The notes under the pieces were generated by a model that was given only the letters and a program-made list of their open reading frames with translations, was not told the DNA's origin and searched no databases. A stretch of 64,000 nt of DNA from Acholeplasmatales bacterium (GTDB lineage: Bacteria > Bacillota_I > Bacilli_A > Acholeplasmatales > Anaeroplasmataceae): contig JAEELJ010000051.1 in the NCBI GenBank assembly GCA_016288855.1, positions 1 to 64,000 of the forward strand. The letters run 5' to 3'. Positions 16,011 through 25,310 of the stretch are shown piece by piece (positions within the stretch are counted from its first letter, which is position 1; every line of letters starts with the position of its first letter). A program made the translations under genes and the position numbers.

Positions 16011-18341
16011 TTATTTTAGCTTTACAACGGTTACTCCGTTTAAGCCTTCACCTTCTCCACCATATCTCCATGATTTTGCATATGGGCATTTCTTTAGATA
16101 TTCCCAAACTGCTTTTCTAATTGTACCAGTACCAAAACCATGTATAATTGAAACCTCTTCTAAATTACCTAATACTGCTTGATCTAAATATTGATCCATT
16201 AGATATGTTACATCCTCATATCTCTTACCTCTAAGGTCTAGTGATAATGTAGCATGTGATGCAGCATTATATCCGGATAATCTTTCTTTCTTTTTAGGTT
16301 TTTCAACAGGCTTTGCTGATAATTGTAGGTCACTTTTCTTAAAATCCATTAAGAAGTTACCCATTTTTACATAATATTTATCTTTTTTAATTTGTGAAAT
16401 AGTACCATATTTTTCATATGGCTTGATATATACGAAATCACCAACATTTAATTCATCTAAGAAGATTTCTTCTTCCTTTTCTTCAACCTTAAGACTATTT
16501 GCTCTTGTTTTAAGATTAATTAATTCATGCTCCTTGAAGTTTTCTTCACTCATGTTTTTGATTTCTTGAATAAGCTTATTAGCTTCTTCTTTAGCATCAT
16601 CTAATACTTTTTGAGCATCTCTTCTTGCGTCAGCTAAAATCTTATCTGTCTTTTTAACTAATTCTATTTTTTCTTGCTTTAATTTGTAATTCTCTTTATT
16701 ATATTTTTCTATTTCTTTTTCCAATGCCTCTTCTTTAATTCTAAGCTTTGACATTTCTTCTTCAATATTACCAATTAAAACTTCATTATGCCCCTTATTA
16801 TTGTTTAATAAATCCTTTGCTTCATCAATAATTGAATCATTAATTCCAATTCTTCTTGCGATATCTAGTGCGTTAGATTTACCAGGAACACCCATTAATA
16901 GCTTATATGTTGGCATTAAAGTATCAGTATTAAATTCAACTGATGCATTAATTACATCTTCATTTTCATAAGCATAGCTTTTTAAATCACTATAGTGTGT
17001 TGTTGCAATTACTAAAGATTGCTTTGATTTAAGACTATTAATTATTGAGATTGCAAGGCTAGAGCCTTCCTTTGGATCTGTACCTGATCCCAATTCATCT
17101 AATAAAACTAATGATTTATTATCACTTATACCTAAAATTTTAACTATTTTAGTCATATGGCTTGAGAAAGTTGATAATGATTGCTCAATTGATTGCTCAT
17201 CACCAATATCAGCCATAATTGATTCAAAATAACCAAATTCTGAATCCTGTGATGCAGGAACCATCATTCCATAATAAGCCATTAAATGTAATAAGCCTAC
17301 TGTTTTTAAAGTAACAGTCTTACCACCTGTATTTGGACCTGTTATAACAATGCATTTTTGCTTGCTTCCTAAATTAATTGTTAAAGGTACACATACATCT
17401 TTATCAATTAATGGATGTTTAGCATTCTTTAAATTAAATTTCTGATTTTCAGTAATTTTAGCAGTGTTATAATCTAATTCCTTACCCATCTTAGCTTTTG
17501 CATAGATTATATCTAATTGTTTAATTGATTCAACCATATTAAATAAATCTTGTGATTGTGCAGAAACTAATAAAGTTAAATTCTTTAAAATTATTTCTAT
17601 TTCTTTCTTTTCCTGTGCTATATAAGAATCAATTTGATTTTGTGTTGGAATTATTTCTTCTGGTTCAATATATACTGTTGTTGATGAAGATGATACATCA
17701 TGAATAATTCCTTTAAATGTATTTTTATATTCAATTTTTACTGGTAAGCACATTCTAAAATTACGTTGTACTACTATAGCCTCAGTAAGCATTTTAGATC
17801 TTTGAGATAATAATTCAGTTAATTTAGTACGTAATCTCGATTCTAAGCTCTTTTTACTTCTTCTACATACAAATAATTCTCTTGATGCGTTATCTAAGAT
17901 TTCTCCATCATTAGATATAGCAAGCTCAATAGAAGATTTTAATGTATTTTCATCAATAAATGCATCATAGTATGACTTTTGATATTTAACATCACAAATA
18001 TTAGATATTTGTTTTAAAAATCTTTTCAAATCATTTGCGTTAATTATTAATTCATTTACCTTTAATAATTCTTTTGCTGATAACACAGCACCCTTTTCAG
18101 CCTTCTTTAATATATCATCAATACCACTTAAGTCATGAATAGGTGCACTATCTAATTTAACTATTGCATTAAATGCCTCTTCTACCTCATTTTGCATTTT
18201 GATAATGTCAGCATAATTATAATTCTTATTATCATAATGCATTATTTCATTCTTAGAAAAATCGCATATTGCATATTCAGTTAATCTATTAATGATTTTA
18301 TTAAATTCTAATGTTTCAAAATCATACATAATATTTACCAT
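16011..18341 (-). CDS. mutS2: MutS2 ATPase/endonuclease (ribosome-collision and recombination factor)
   Basis: MutS-family ATPase; in Bacillota MutS2 rescues collided ribosomes and is also linked to suppression of recombination. The 776-aa protein has the core/clamp region, Walker A GPNTGGKTVTL, Walker B LVLLDELGSGTDP, a coiled-coil/KOW-type linker and a C-terminal Smr domain (LDLRGKRYED, HGFGTGTIRKAV). Start is uncertain: ATG at 18341 or 18329, neither with a strong ribosome site. A terminator-like hairpin sits immediately before it, so its expression may be reduced relative to upstream genes. Confidence 0.95.
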   Translation of the reverse strand: MVNIMYDFETLEFNKIINRLTEYAICDFSKNEIMHYDNKNYNYADIIKMQNEVEEAFNAIVKLDSAPIHDLSGIDDILKKAEKGAVLSAKELLKVNELIINANDLKRFLKQISNICDVKYQKSYYDAFIDENTLKSSIELAISNDGEILDNASRELFVCRRSKKSLESRLRTKLTELLSQRSKMLTEAIVVQRNFRMCLPVKIEYKNTFKGIIHDVSSSSTTVYIEPEEIIPTQNQIDSYIAQEKKEIEIILKNLTLLVSAQSQDLFNMVESIKQLDIIYAKAKMGKELDYNTAKITENQKFNLKNAKHPLIDKDVCVPLTINLGSKQKCIVITGPNTGGKTVTLKTVGLLHLMAYYGMMVPASQDSEFGYFESIMADIGDEQSIEQSLSTFSSHMTKIVKILGISDNKSLVLLDELGSGTDPKEGSSLAISIINSLKSKQSLVIATTHYSDLKSYAYENEDVINASVEFNTDTLMPTYKLLMGVPGKSNALDIARRIGINDSIIDEAKDLLNNNKGHNEVLIGNIEEEMSKLRIKEEALEKEIEKYNKENYKLKQEKIELVKKTDKILADARRDAQKVLDDAKEEANKLIQEIKNMSEENFKEHELINLKTRANSLKVEEKEEEIFLDELNVGDFVYIKPYEKYGTISQIKKDKYYVKMGNFLMDFKKSDLQLSAKPVEKPKKKERLSGYNAASHATLSLDLRGKRYEDVTYLMDQYLDQAVLGNLEEVSIIHGFGTGTIRKAVWEYLKKCPYAKSWRYGGEGEGLNGVTVVKLK

Positions 18342-18347
18342 TTAAAG

Positions 18348-18372
18348 AAAAATATAGGTCACCCTATATTTT
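18348..18372 (-). terminator. Terminator-like hairpin just before mutS2
   Basis: AAAATATAGG (minus strand, 18363-18372) and CCTATATTTT (18349-18358) enclose a GTGA loop of the GNRA type, followed by a short T-run. It overlaps the stop of the upstream gene and may attenuate transcription into mutS2-thiN-truB-ribF. Confidence 0.5.
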
Positions 18373-19107
18373 CTTTCCTTCACATTTAATATCTTTATAA
18401 TTATCAACTAAGTTTTGATAAGTCATTACAAATAAACCATTTAAGTCATTTTTTGGAGTAACGAATTTCATTTCACATTCATTAATATATCTTAATATTG
18501 TATTTGAGTGTGGGTAGATTAATGCTACCTTTGATGTTTTAATATAATCAATTTCTTTTTGAGGGTCGAATCTTACAAATTCATCAACATCAATAAATTT
18601 ATTAGATTTATCATTAAATGATTTTTTTATTTGCCATTTAACAGCATTATTCATACATATTTCCGCATTTGAAAAATTAGGAATGATTTTAATAAATAAT
18701 ATTTTATTAGGTAAAACCATTTTAAAATCATATAATGCTTGTGCATTATTCTTTTTAGAAACTCTTTCAACTTTAAATGCGTTATCAGGAATCTTTGTAA
18801 TTTCTTCTTCTTGTTCTAAATCTAGGTTAATATCTAATTCATCAAATAAAGTGGGCTGTTTATTATTTTTCTTTCTTTTTTTATTAATATTAGTATTAAC
18901 ACTTTTTACTTCAGGCTTTAATTTTTCATCTTCTAAATCATTTTTTAATTTATTAGCTATATTATTAAGCAGATTAGTAACATTTTTAAACATTGTATTA
19001 TCTTTTTTTACATTGATGATTCTAATAATCAAAAACAATATACAAATTATTAATAATATGCAAAAAACTATTAAAACTATTATATTTAGTGTTTTATACA
19101 TATCCAT
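18364..19107 (-). CDS. Uncharacterised membrane-anchored protein
   Basis: I do not recognise this 247-aa protein. One strongly hydrophobic segment (about residues 6-28) anchors it, followed by a Lys/Asn/Glu-rich charged linker (about 30-115) and a compact C-terminal domain containing FVRFDPQKEIDYIKTSKVALIYP. The layout (one helix, charged stalk, cytosolic domain) recalls RmuC- or RecN-like anchored proteins, but no motif confirms this. I start at the ATG at 19107, spaced from AAAGG; a GTG 9 nt upstream overlaps the preceding TGA stop. It is inside the thyA-ribF operon. Confidence 0.7.
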   Translation of the reverse strand: MDMYKTLNIIVLIVFCILLIICILFLIIRIINVKKDNTMFKNVTNLLNNIANKLKNDLEDEKLKPEVKSVNTNINKKRKKNNKQPTLFDELDINLDLEQEEEITKIPDNAFKVERVSKKNNAQALYDFKMVLPNKILFIKIIPNFSNAEICMNNAVKWQIKKSFNDKSNKFIDVDEFVRFDPQKEIDYIKTSKVALIYPHSNTILRYINECEMKFVTPKNDLNGLFVMTYQNLVDNYKDIKCEGKKI

Positions 19108-19112
19108 ATGAA

Positions 19113-19325
19113 TCACCTTTTTCTTGCGAAATAATATAATAAGCCATAGATTAAAAGTATAACATAAATAATTACACCTAATATTACAGCTAATAATGAT
19201 CCTAATACTAAAGCTTCATTTTTATATAAAAATGAGATTATTAATATTATGGAACCAACTACTAATAATATAAAACCAATTATTAATAATAAACTAATTA
19301 GAAGTATTTTCTTTTGCTTGTTCAT
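19113..19325 (-). CDS. Small two-helix membrane protein
   Basis: A 70-aa protein of almost purely hydrophobic character with two predicted membrane helices (about residues 6-30 and 38-63) and a basic ARKR end. It overlaps the 3' end of plsC by 32 nt in another frame and ends with TGA overlapping the start region of the next gene. Overlap with a real gene on the same strand and good coupling favour a real gene, but no function is known. Confidence 0.55.
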   Translation of the reverse strand: MNKQKKILLISLLLIIGFILLVVGSIILIISFLYKNEALVLGSLLAVILGVIIYVILLIYGLLYYFARKR

Positions 19326-20109
19326 TCTTTATTCCATTATTAATTATTTCAAATATCATTTCGCCAATTTGAGTAGTATTCATGTCTTTATATTCCTCAT
19401 ATGGGATTGGCTTATGGAAAATAACTTTAATTTTTTTTCTTTGAAAGAATTTTTTATTATGAACCTGGCTATTTCCTATAATTGAAATTGGTAATATAGG
19501 AGCTTCTGCCTTTGTTGCAAGCTTATAAGCACCTGGCTTAATATCTACCATTAAATCTGTTTCTCTAGATTTTATACCACCTTCTGGGAATACAGTAATT
19601 GGGTATCCAGATTTAACACAATCTATAGCAACCTTTAAGCTTTTTAATGCTTCTCGGTTATCTTCTCTATTCATAGGTATTGCTTTATATACTCTTACAA
19701 ATAGCTTCATTATTTTCATTTTGAATAATTCTTTTTTACCAATTAAGCAATTGGGTTTGCCAATTGTATAATAACAAAGTAATGGATCCATCATAGACTT
19801 GTGATTTGCAAATCCAGCGAATGTTCCTGATGGAATATTTTCTCTTCCTTCAACTTTGATTCTGAAATTTTGAATATATATCGCAATTCCAATAACACTT
19901 CTTGCAAAGAAATGTCTTATTTTTCCTTCAGGATGCTTAGGATCACATAATGATAAGAATATTATTAATAATAAAACTATTGTTAATATAGATAATATCA
20001 TTCCTAAAGGAATCCATAGGAATAAAAACCATGGAGATAATGGAATAAAATAAGCAAATAAGAATGAATATAATCCTGCTAAAATAATCCATTCAATAAG
20101 TATAAACAT
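19294..20109 (-). CDS. plsC: 1-acyl-sn-glycerol-3-phosphate acyltransferase (PlsC family)
   Basis: Adds the second acyl chain to lysophosphatidic acid to form phosphatidic acid at the membrane. The 271-aa protein has two hydrophobic helices at the N-terminus (about 5-27 and 30-54), then the acyltransferase motif NHKSMMD (His103, Asp108) and FPEGGIKSRE. It starts one base after the folA stop. The family also contains lyso-lipid acyltransferases with other substrates, but the housekeeping PlsC role is the simplest reading. Confidence 0.88.
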   Translation of the reverse strand: MFILIEWIILAGLYSFLFAYFIPLSPWFLFLWIPLGMILSILTIVLLLIIFLSLCDPKHPEGKIRHFFARSVIGIAIYIQNFRIKVEGRENIPSGTFAGFANHKSMMDPLLCYYTIGKPNCLIGKKELFKMKIMKLFVRVYKAIPMNREDNREALKSLKVAIDCVKSGYPITVFPEGGIKSRETDLMVDIKPGAYKLATKAEAPILPISIIGNSQVHNKKFFQRKKIKVIFHKPIPYEEYKDMNTTQIGEMIFEIINNGIKNEQAKENTSN

Positions 20110-20110
20110 A

Positions 20111-20593
20111 TTATTTTATCCTTTCAAATACTGTATATCTTACTTCATCAGTATTATTTTCAAATATTAGATTATATTTAGAATAATCAATTGTTGGGAA
20201 ATATCTATCACCTTCATGATGACCTTTTACAAATGAAATATATAATTGGTCTGCGTAAGGTAATGAGATTTTATAAATAGTTGCACCACCAACAACAAAA
20301 ATATCTTCTTTTACATTTTTTAAGAAATCAACAAGGTCATAAACCATTGTAACATTATCAATTCCTTCAATTTTAAGATTTTTATCTATTGTTGCAACAT
20401 AAATCTTGCCATATGGTAATGGCTTTGTTTTATAATAACCTCTTAATGAATAATATGTTGTATCACCCATTAAAACAGTTTGTCCTTCAGTTTTTGACTT
20501 ATAATAAATTAAATCTTCTTTAATATGCCAAGGAAGCTTGTCACCTTTTCCTACAAGGTTATCTTCATCCATGGCCCAAATCATTTTTATCAT
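20111..20593 (-). CDS. folA: Dihydrofolate reductase
   Basis: NADPH-dependent reduction of dihydrofolate to tetrahydrofolate, regenerating the cofactor consumed by ThyA. The 160-aa protein has the family pattern: IWAMDEDNLVGKGDKLPWH, VLMGDTTYYSL and DIFVVGGATIYK. Its ATG overlaps the thyA stop (TAATG), so the two are translationally coupled, a classic pairing. Confidence 0.96.
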   Translation of the reverse strand: MIKMIWAMDEDNLVGKGDKLPWHIKEDLIYYKSKTEGQTVLMGDTTYYSLRGYYKTKPLPYGKIYVATIDKNLKIEGIDNVTMVYDLVDFLKNVKEDIFVVGGATIYKISLPYADQLYISFVKGHHEGDRYFPTIDYSKYNLIFENNTDEVRYTVFERIK

Positions 20594-21474
20594 TATACTG
20601 CCACTTCTCCTTTTATTGCTGGATATGGATCATAATCTTCTAATTTAAAATCATCAATTGTAAAATCAAAAATTGATTTAACATTTGGATTAATCTTCAT
20701 ATGAGGTAGTGCCTTAGGCTCTCTTGATAATTGTAATTTAATTTGCTCAACATGATTTGAGTAAATATGAGCATCACCCATAGTATGAATGAATTCACCT
20801 GGCTTTAGACCACATACTTGTGCAATCATCATTGTAAATAAAGAATATGAAGCAATATTAAATGGTACACCTAAGAATACATCTGCAGATCTTTGATATA
20901 ATTGACAAGATAATTTACCATCAATTACATAAAATTGCATAAATGAATGACATGGAGGTAGTGCCATTTGATCAACTTCACATGGATTCCATGCAGAAAT
21001 GATTAATCTTCTTGAATTTGGATTGTTCTTAATTTGATCAATTAATATTTTTAATTGGTCAACACCTTGTTCATTAAAGTTTCTCCATTGTCTACCATAT
21101 ACTGGTCCTAATTCTCCCCATTTTAAAACGAATGGATCATTTGCATCAAGGCTCTTGATATGTTCTGCGAATTGCTTCATATCATCACCATTGAATTCAC
21201 TTGAATTCTTATATGCCTTATATGCCCAGTCATCCCAAATATGAACATTATTATCAACTAAATATTTAATATTTGTTGATCCTGAAATAAACCATAAAAG
21301 CTCATGGATTATTCCTCTTAAAAATACTTTTTTTGTCGTTAAAAGAGGAAAAGTATCTTCTAGATTATATCTTGCCTGGTAACCAAAAATAGAATATGTA
21401 CCAGTGCCTGTTCTATCATCTTTCCAAGTACCTTCTGTTAAAATTTTTTTGCATAAATCTAAATACTGTTTCAC
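20593..21474 (-). CDS. thyA: Thymidylate synthase ThyA
   Basis: Methylates dUMP to dTMP with methylene-tetrahydrofolate. The protein (293 aa from GTG at 21474; 297 aa from ATG at 21486) shows [12 protein letters not shown], the catalytic Cys in [10 protein letters not shown], and [13 protein letters not shown] prefer the GTG because it yields the family-typical MKQYLDLC start and is spaced from GGTGA, while the upstream ATG has no ribosome site. A TATAAT lies only about 10 nt before the ATG, which also fits a short leader and the later start. First gene of the operon running to ribF. Confidence 0.94.
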   Translation of the reverse strand: MKQYLDLCKKILTEGTWKDDRTGTGTYSIFGYQARYNLEDTFPLLTTKKVFLRGIIHELLWFISGSTNIKYLVDNNVHIWDDWAYKAYKNSSEFNGDDMKQFAEHIKSLDANDPFVLKWGELGPVYGRQWRNFNEQGVDQLKILIDQIKNNPNSRRLIISAWNPCEVDQMALPPCHSFMQFYVIDGKLSCQLYQRSADVFLGVPFNIASYSLFTMMIAQVCGLKPGEFIHTMGDAHIYSNHVEQIKLQLSREPKALPHMKINPNVKSIFDFTIDDFKLEDYDPYPAIKGEVAV

Positions 21475-21522
21475 ATAAATCACCATTTAAATTATATAAC
21501 AACCAATACTAAAAATAAAGAG

Positions 21523-21548
21523 AAAAAAGGAATGTAAATACATTCCTT
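21523..21548 (-). terminator. Terminator of ssb
   Basis: AAGGAATGT/ACATTCCTT hairpin (21527-21535 with 21540-21548), 4-nt loop, T-run on the minus strand. Confidence 0.85.
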
Positions 21549-21574
21549 AATGATACTTAGGCCAAGAGCCTTTC

Positions 21575-21928
21575 TTACTCCCCGATTTCATTTCTAATGA
21601 TATCAGTTTGCTGTTGTTCAAAGAAGATTATTCTATCAGCAAATAAGTTATTTACTCTAGTTTTTATTCCACCATCTAATACTTCACTTTTAGGTGAAAT
21701 TCTTCCCTTAAGTCCAACCTTACAGCCTTTTTTAAGATTATCTACCGCAACATCAGCTAAGAAATCCCAAATAGATACTCTTATGTTGTCATAATCATAT
21801 TCACCATTTGCATTTTTAAAATCTCTTGCAACTGCTAAATTGATATTAACAACCTTTTTTCCATCAGAAAGTTCAGTCACTTCTACATCAGAAGTAATTA
21901 TCCCAATCAACAAGAAATAATTGTACAT
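21575..21928 (-). CDS. ssb: Short single-stranded DNA-binding protein
   Basis: OB-fold single-stranded DNA-binding protein. The 117-aa sequence matches the SSB fold (LIGIITSDVEVTELSDGKKV, NINLAVARDF, VSIWDFLADVAVDNLKKGCKVGLKGRI). It ends in NEIGE and lacks both the flexible linker and the acidic DDIPF-type tip used to recruit partner proteins. It is not beside rpsF/rpsR, where the main ssb of Bacillota usually lies, so it may be an accessory SsbB-like paralogue or a reduced SSB. An AAGGAGG site precedes the ATG; it is monocistronic. Confidence 0.85.
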   Translation of the reverse strand: MYNYFLLIGIITSDVEVTELSDGKKVVNINLAVARDFKNANGEYDYDNIRVSIWDFLADVAVDNLKKGCKVGLKGRISPKSEVLDGGIKTRVNNLFADRIIFFEQQQTDIIRNEIGE

Positions 21929-22111
21929 TAATAATTTATACCTCCTTTAGCATGATATTTTAAAGGATTGGCATAAATATTAAAATTTTCTAAAATGGAA
22001 TAAATTTTATTACAAAATAAAATATTTAGAAAAAGTTTTATATAAAATGTGATTTTTGATGATTAGATATTATATTATTTTTATTTTTTCTCAATTTTTA
22101 AAAAAAATATG

Positions 22112-23344
22112 CTATTTAACATTTTTTTCAAGAATTGAATAATTTGATTTTTTGAATATTTCAATTATATCTAATAAATCATTCTTAGAAATATTTTTAG
22201 TTTTATCTATTAATGTAAAATAATCTAAGTCCTCCATCCATAATGACAATACCTTTTCACCTAGTGTATCTGGTTTATCAAGAATTCTTAAATTCTCTGA
22301 TAATACTCTTTTCTTTTCTTCTTCAATACTCTTTTCCCTAATCATTTTAATATTTAATTTATTTAGGGAATTTAAAAGCATTTCTCTTACTTTTTTTAAA
22401 TCAGTAGGTCTTAATACTATTTGTACTGCAATCATATTAGATGCTGATAATGTTGTAAAATCATAATCATAATCTAATAACAAATCATTATCTAATAAAT
22501 CTTTAAATAAACCTCTGTCACATGAGAATAATTCATGAAGTACTATAGATATTTTTTCTAGTATTATTGGATCACTATAATTATATTTAAAAGACTTAAA
22601 TTGTAATACTAATAAATTAGAATCATAATCATTTTTTAATTCAATATTAGTAATTATATCTTCCTTATTCTCTAACAGTAATTCCTTTTTATGATAATTT
22701 AAATTCATACTATTTAATATTTTATTTAAATAATCTATAACATCTTCTTCATCTTTATTAGAAACAATTACTAAGTAAGTATTATCTATTGTATAAAAGC
22801 TTTTATATGCATCATATAGGTCATCTTTATTAATAGACATTATTGAATCATATGTACCTAGTATATTTATACTATATGGATCATTTGGGAATAAGGCTTT
22901 AACCTCTTCTTCATTTATTCTTTGCTCTAGATTATCGTTTTTATTTCTAAATTCTTCTTCTATAATCTTTCTTTCATTATCAATGACTTCACTATCAAAT
23001 GATGGAGAAAAGAACATTTTAACAAATATATCAAGTGATTCATAAAATGATTCAAGACCACTAATATAGTATATAGTTTGCTCCTTTGATGTATAAGCAT
23101 TTGCAAAAACATTTAATTTATCAAATTGTAATGTTGCATCTGTTTTATCTTCATTTTTAAATAGCATATGCTCTAAGAAATGAGCTAGGCCAGGTTTAAT
23201 ATTTTTTATAGTTCCATCTTCTTGTAAATATTTATCATATCTACCACCGAATTTTACTCCAAATCCACAATAGAATCTCATGAATGGTGATTTAATGTAT
23301 TTTAGTTTTAACCCACAATTTAAAGTAATATCTTTAGTTTTCAT
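22112..23344 (-). CDS. M16-family zinc peptidase (active partner, YmfH-like)
   Basis: Insulinase/processing-peptidase family protein of 410 aa. It has the inverted zinc motif HFLEH (His55, Glu58, His59) and the downstream Glu-rich IIEEEF near residue 130 that supplies the third ligand, so it should be catalytically competent. A strong GGAGGTGA site fixes the ATG at 23344; the upstream partner gene ends 11 nt inside it. The pairing of an active and an inactive M16 protein matches the YmfF/YmfH pair of Bacillus. The substrate is unknown. Confidence 0.88.
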   Translation of the reverse strand: MKTKDITLNCGLKLKYIKSPFMRFYCGFGVKFGGRYDKYLQEDGTIKNIKPGLAHFLEHMLFKNEDKTDATLQFDKLNVFANAYTSKEQTIYYISGLESFYESLDIFVKMFFSPSFDSEVIDNERKIIEEEFRNKNDNLEQRINEEEVKALFPNDPYSINILGTYDSIMSINKDDLYDAYKSFYTIDNTYLVIVSNKDEEDVIDYLNKILNSMNLNYHKKELLLENKEDIITNIELKNDYDSNLLVLQFKSFKYNYSDPIILEKISIVLHELFSCDRGLFKDLLDNDLLLDYDYDFTTLSASNMIAVQIVLRPTDLKKVREMLLNSLNKLNIKMIREKSIEEEKKRVLSENLRILDKPDTLGEKVLSLWMEDLDYFTLIDKTKNISKNDLLDIIEIFKKSNYSILEKNVK

Positions 23345-24536
23345 CGATATCACCTCCAAATAGATATATTAATTTTTTCTTTTTAAGAAGTGATTTCATT
23401 TCATATAAGTCATCTAAAGTGATTTCTTTAAGGTATGATTTATATTCTTCATCTAATAAAATATCTTTAAAATTATTATTATAAAATGCATTAGAAACAT
23501 ATGTTCTAATATAATCATATGAAGCATCTTGAGATGTTATAAAATATGATTTAATTTTTTCTAAATTAATATCATCAAGCGATTTATCTATTGCTTCATC
23601 TATTGCATCAATTACTTTATTATAATCTTTCTTTTTTATAGTAGATGTTATATAAAATATTCCTGTAGAAAAATCTGTGTCACAATCAATGTCGTAGCAA
23701 AGCCCGTACTTTTCTCTTACGATAGAGAATAGCTTTGAATAACCACTTTGTCCTAAAATATAGCAATACATTGACATTTTAGCAATGTCTTTTGTGCCAG
23801 AATAAATCCCTATATTATAATAAATTCTTAGGTATGCCTGAGTAGATTTATATTTCTTTATTACTGTTCCACCCTTTAATTTAGGATACTTATATGCATG
23901 TAGGTATTCATTTTTAACATTAATAGCTTTATTATTTTCTAATGTATTATTTCCAGCAAGTATGATATATGATTTTTCTTTATTTATTCTTTTATAAAAG
24001 TTATATAAATTAACTTCATTAATTTCCTTTAATTCTTTTTTATTAAGTAATGTTATATAATCAATTTCTAAATTTTTAAATAAGTAATTTAAAGAATAAT
24101 ATGTTGCTTTAAAATCATTATCATTAAGCTCATCTTGTACTTCTGTTTGATATATTTTTTTAACCTTATTTAAAAACTTTTTACTGAATTTATTATCTTC
24201 TATAAGAGGTTTACTTATTTCATTAAATTTTTTTAATAGGTAAGTATAATTATATCTATCATCAGATACATAATATGGATCAACGCCTCGCATTTCATAT
24301 TTTAATAAATATAGCATTCCATATCTTTGATATGATACCTGATATGAAAGGTCATAATTTTTAGCAAAGAAATCATGTAGTGCTTCAAATGTTTTATATT
24401 TGTTATTAACTATATTCATATAGCTAGCTAGTATTTGAAGATATTTAGTTTCTTTTTTATTTAGTTTTAGTATTTGATATTTAGATAGAATAAATGTATG
24501 AAATTTATCAACTTCTACAATATTATTTATTATCAT
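23334..24536 (-). CDS. M16-family protein lacking the zinc motif (YmfF-like partner)
   Basis: A 400-aa M16-like protein related to YmfF: it has the family fold cues (YDYIRTYVSNAFY, GQSGYSKLFSIVREKYGLCYDIDC) but no HxxEH, so it is probably the non-catalytic half of a heterodimer with the gene just downstream, which it overlaps by 11 nt. The ATG at 24536 has GAGG about 7 nt upstream; an in-frame TTG 12 nt earlier is not needed. Only about 50 bp separate it from deoD and a terminator fills most of that, so its promoter is unclear. Confidence 0.82.
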   Translation of the reverse strand: MIINNIVEVDKFHTFILSKYQILKLNKKETKYLQILASYMNIVNNKYKTFEALHDFFAKNYDLSYQVSYQRYGMLYLLKYEMRGVDPYYVSDDRYNYTYLLKKFNEISKPLIEDNKFSKKFLNKVKKIYQTEVQDELNDNDFKATYYSLNYLFKNLEIDYITLLNKKELKEINEVNLYNFYKRINKEKSYIILAGNNTLENNKAINVKNEYLHAYKYPKLKGGTVIKKYKSTQAYLRIYYNIGIYSGTKDIAKMSMYCYILGQSGYSKLFSIVREKYGLCYDIDCDTDFSTGIFYITSTIKKKDYNKVIDAIDEAIDKSLDDINLEKIKSYFITSQDASYDYIRTYVSNAFYNNNFKDILLDEEYKSYLKEITLDDLYEMKSLLKKKKLIYLFGGDIDEN

Positions 24537-24551
24537 TTCAAACCTCAAAAT

Positions 24552-24578
24552 AAAAACGTTAGCATATTACTGCTAACG
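24552..24578 (-). terminator. Terminator after deoD
   Basis: CGTTAGC/GCTAACG hairpin (24557-24563 with 24572-24578) with T-run TTTTTA on the minus strand, wedged between the deoD stop and the ribosome site of the M16 gene. Confidence 0.8.
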
Positions 24579-24587
24579 CTTATTATA

Positions 24588-25310
24588 TTATTCATTAGCC
24601 ATTTCTAAGGCTATTTCAATCATATCCTTGAATTCACGTTCTCTTTGTTGACTAGTAGTTTCTTCACCTGTTACAAATGAATTTGAAATTGTTAGTAAGC
24701 AAGCCGCTTTTTTACCTAATGCCTTTGCATTAGCAAATAAAGCGAATGCTTCCATTTCAACTACATCACAGTTGTTTTTGTCTCTAACTGTTGTCCAGTG
24801 ATCAGGGAATATGTTATAAAATGCGTCAGTTGATTCACAAATTACTTTTTTTAAGTTTAATTTTAGTTTTTCTGCACATTTTAATAGTTTATTATTTAAA
24901 ATCTTTGATGGTGTAATTGTATGTCCACTCATACCAAATGCCTCCTTGGCGTAATTGGACTTAGAGTAGGCCTTAGTTACTATTACTGCATCAAATACAT
25001 TTAAATTTGGATTGTATGCTCCTGCAGAGCCAATTCTTATAATGTTATCTACATTATAAAATTTAAATAATTCATAAGAATATATTCCAACTGATGGCAT
25101 ACCCATACCTGATGCCATTACTGAAATCTTTTTCCCATGATATGTACCAGTATATCCATAATTACCTCTTACTGTATTAAATCTTATTACATTATCAAGG
25201 TATGCAAATGCTATAAATTTAGCACGCATTGGATCTCCAGGCATTAATACTGTTTTTGCAATTAATTCAGGATTTGTACATTCATTATGAGCTGTAGGAA
25301 TATTACTCAT
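24588..25310 (-). CDS. deoD: Purine-nucleoside phosphorylase (DeoD type)
   Basis: Phosphorolysis of purine (deoxy)nucleosides to base and (deoxy)ribose-1-phosphate. The 240-aa protein carries [13 protein letters not shown], the [16 protein letters not shown] phosphate/ribose site, RIGSAGA and [10 protein letters not shown], all typical of the hexameric DeoD type. It overlaps deoC by 8 nt and works with it in deoxynucleoside catabolism. A terminator follows directly. Confidence 0.95.
   Translation of the reverse strand: MSNIPTAHNECTNPELIAKTVLMPGDPMRAKFIAFAYLDNVIRFNTVRGNYGYTGTYHGKKISVMASGMGMPSVGIYSYELFKFYNVDNIIRIGSAGAYNPNLNVFDAVIVTKAYSKSNYAKEAFGMSGHTITPSKILNNKLLKCAEKLKLNLKKVICESTDAFYNIFPDHWTTVRDKNNCDVVEMEAFALFANAKALGKKAACLLTISNSFVTGEETTSQQREREFKDMIEIALEMANE

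Noticed and set aside
18683-19111. 142-codon plus-strand reading frame
   Set aside because: Antisense to the membrane-anchored unknown; composition is the mirror of its charged linker and no ribosome site is present.
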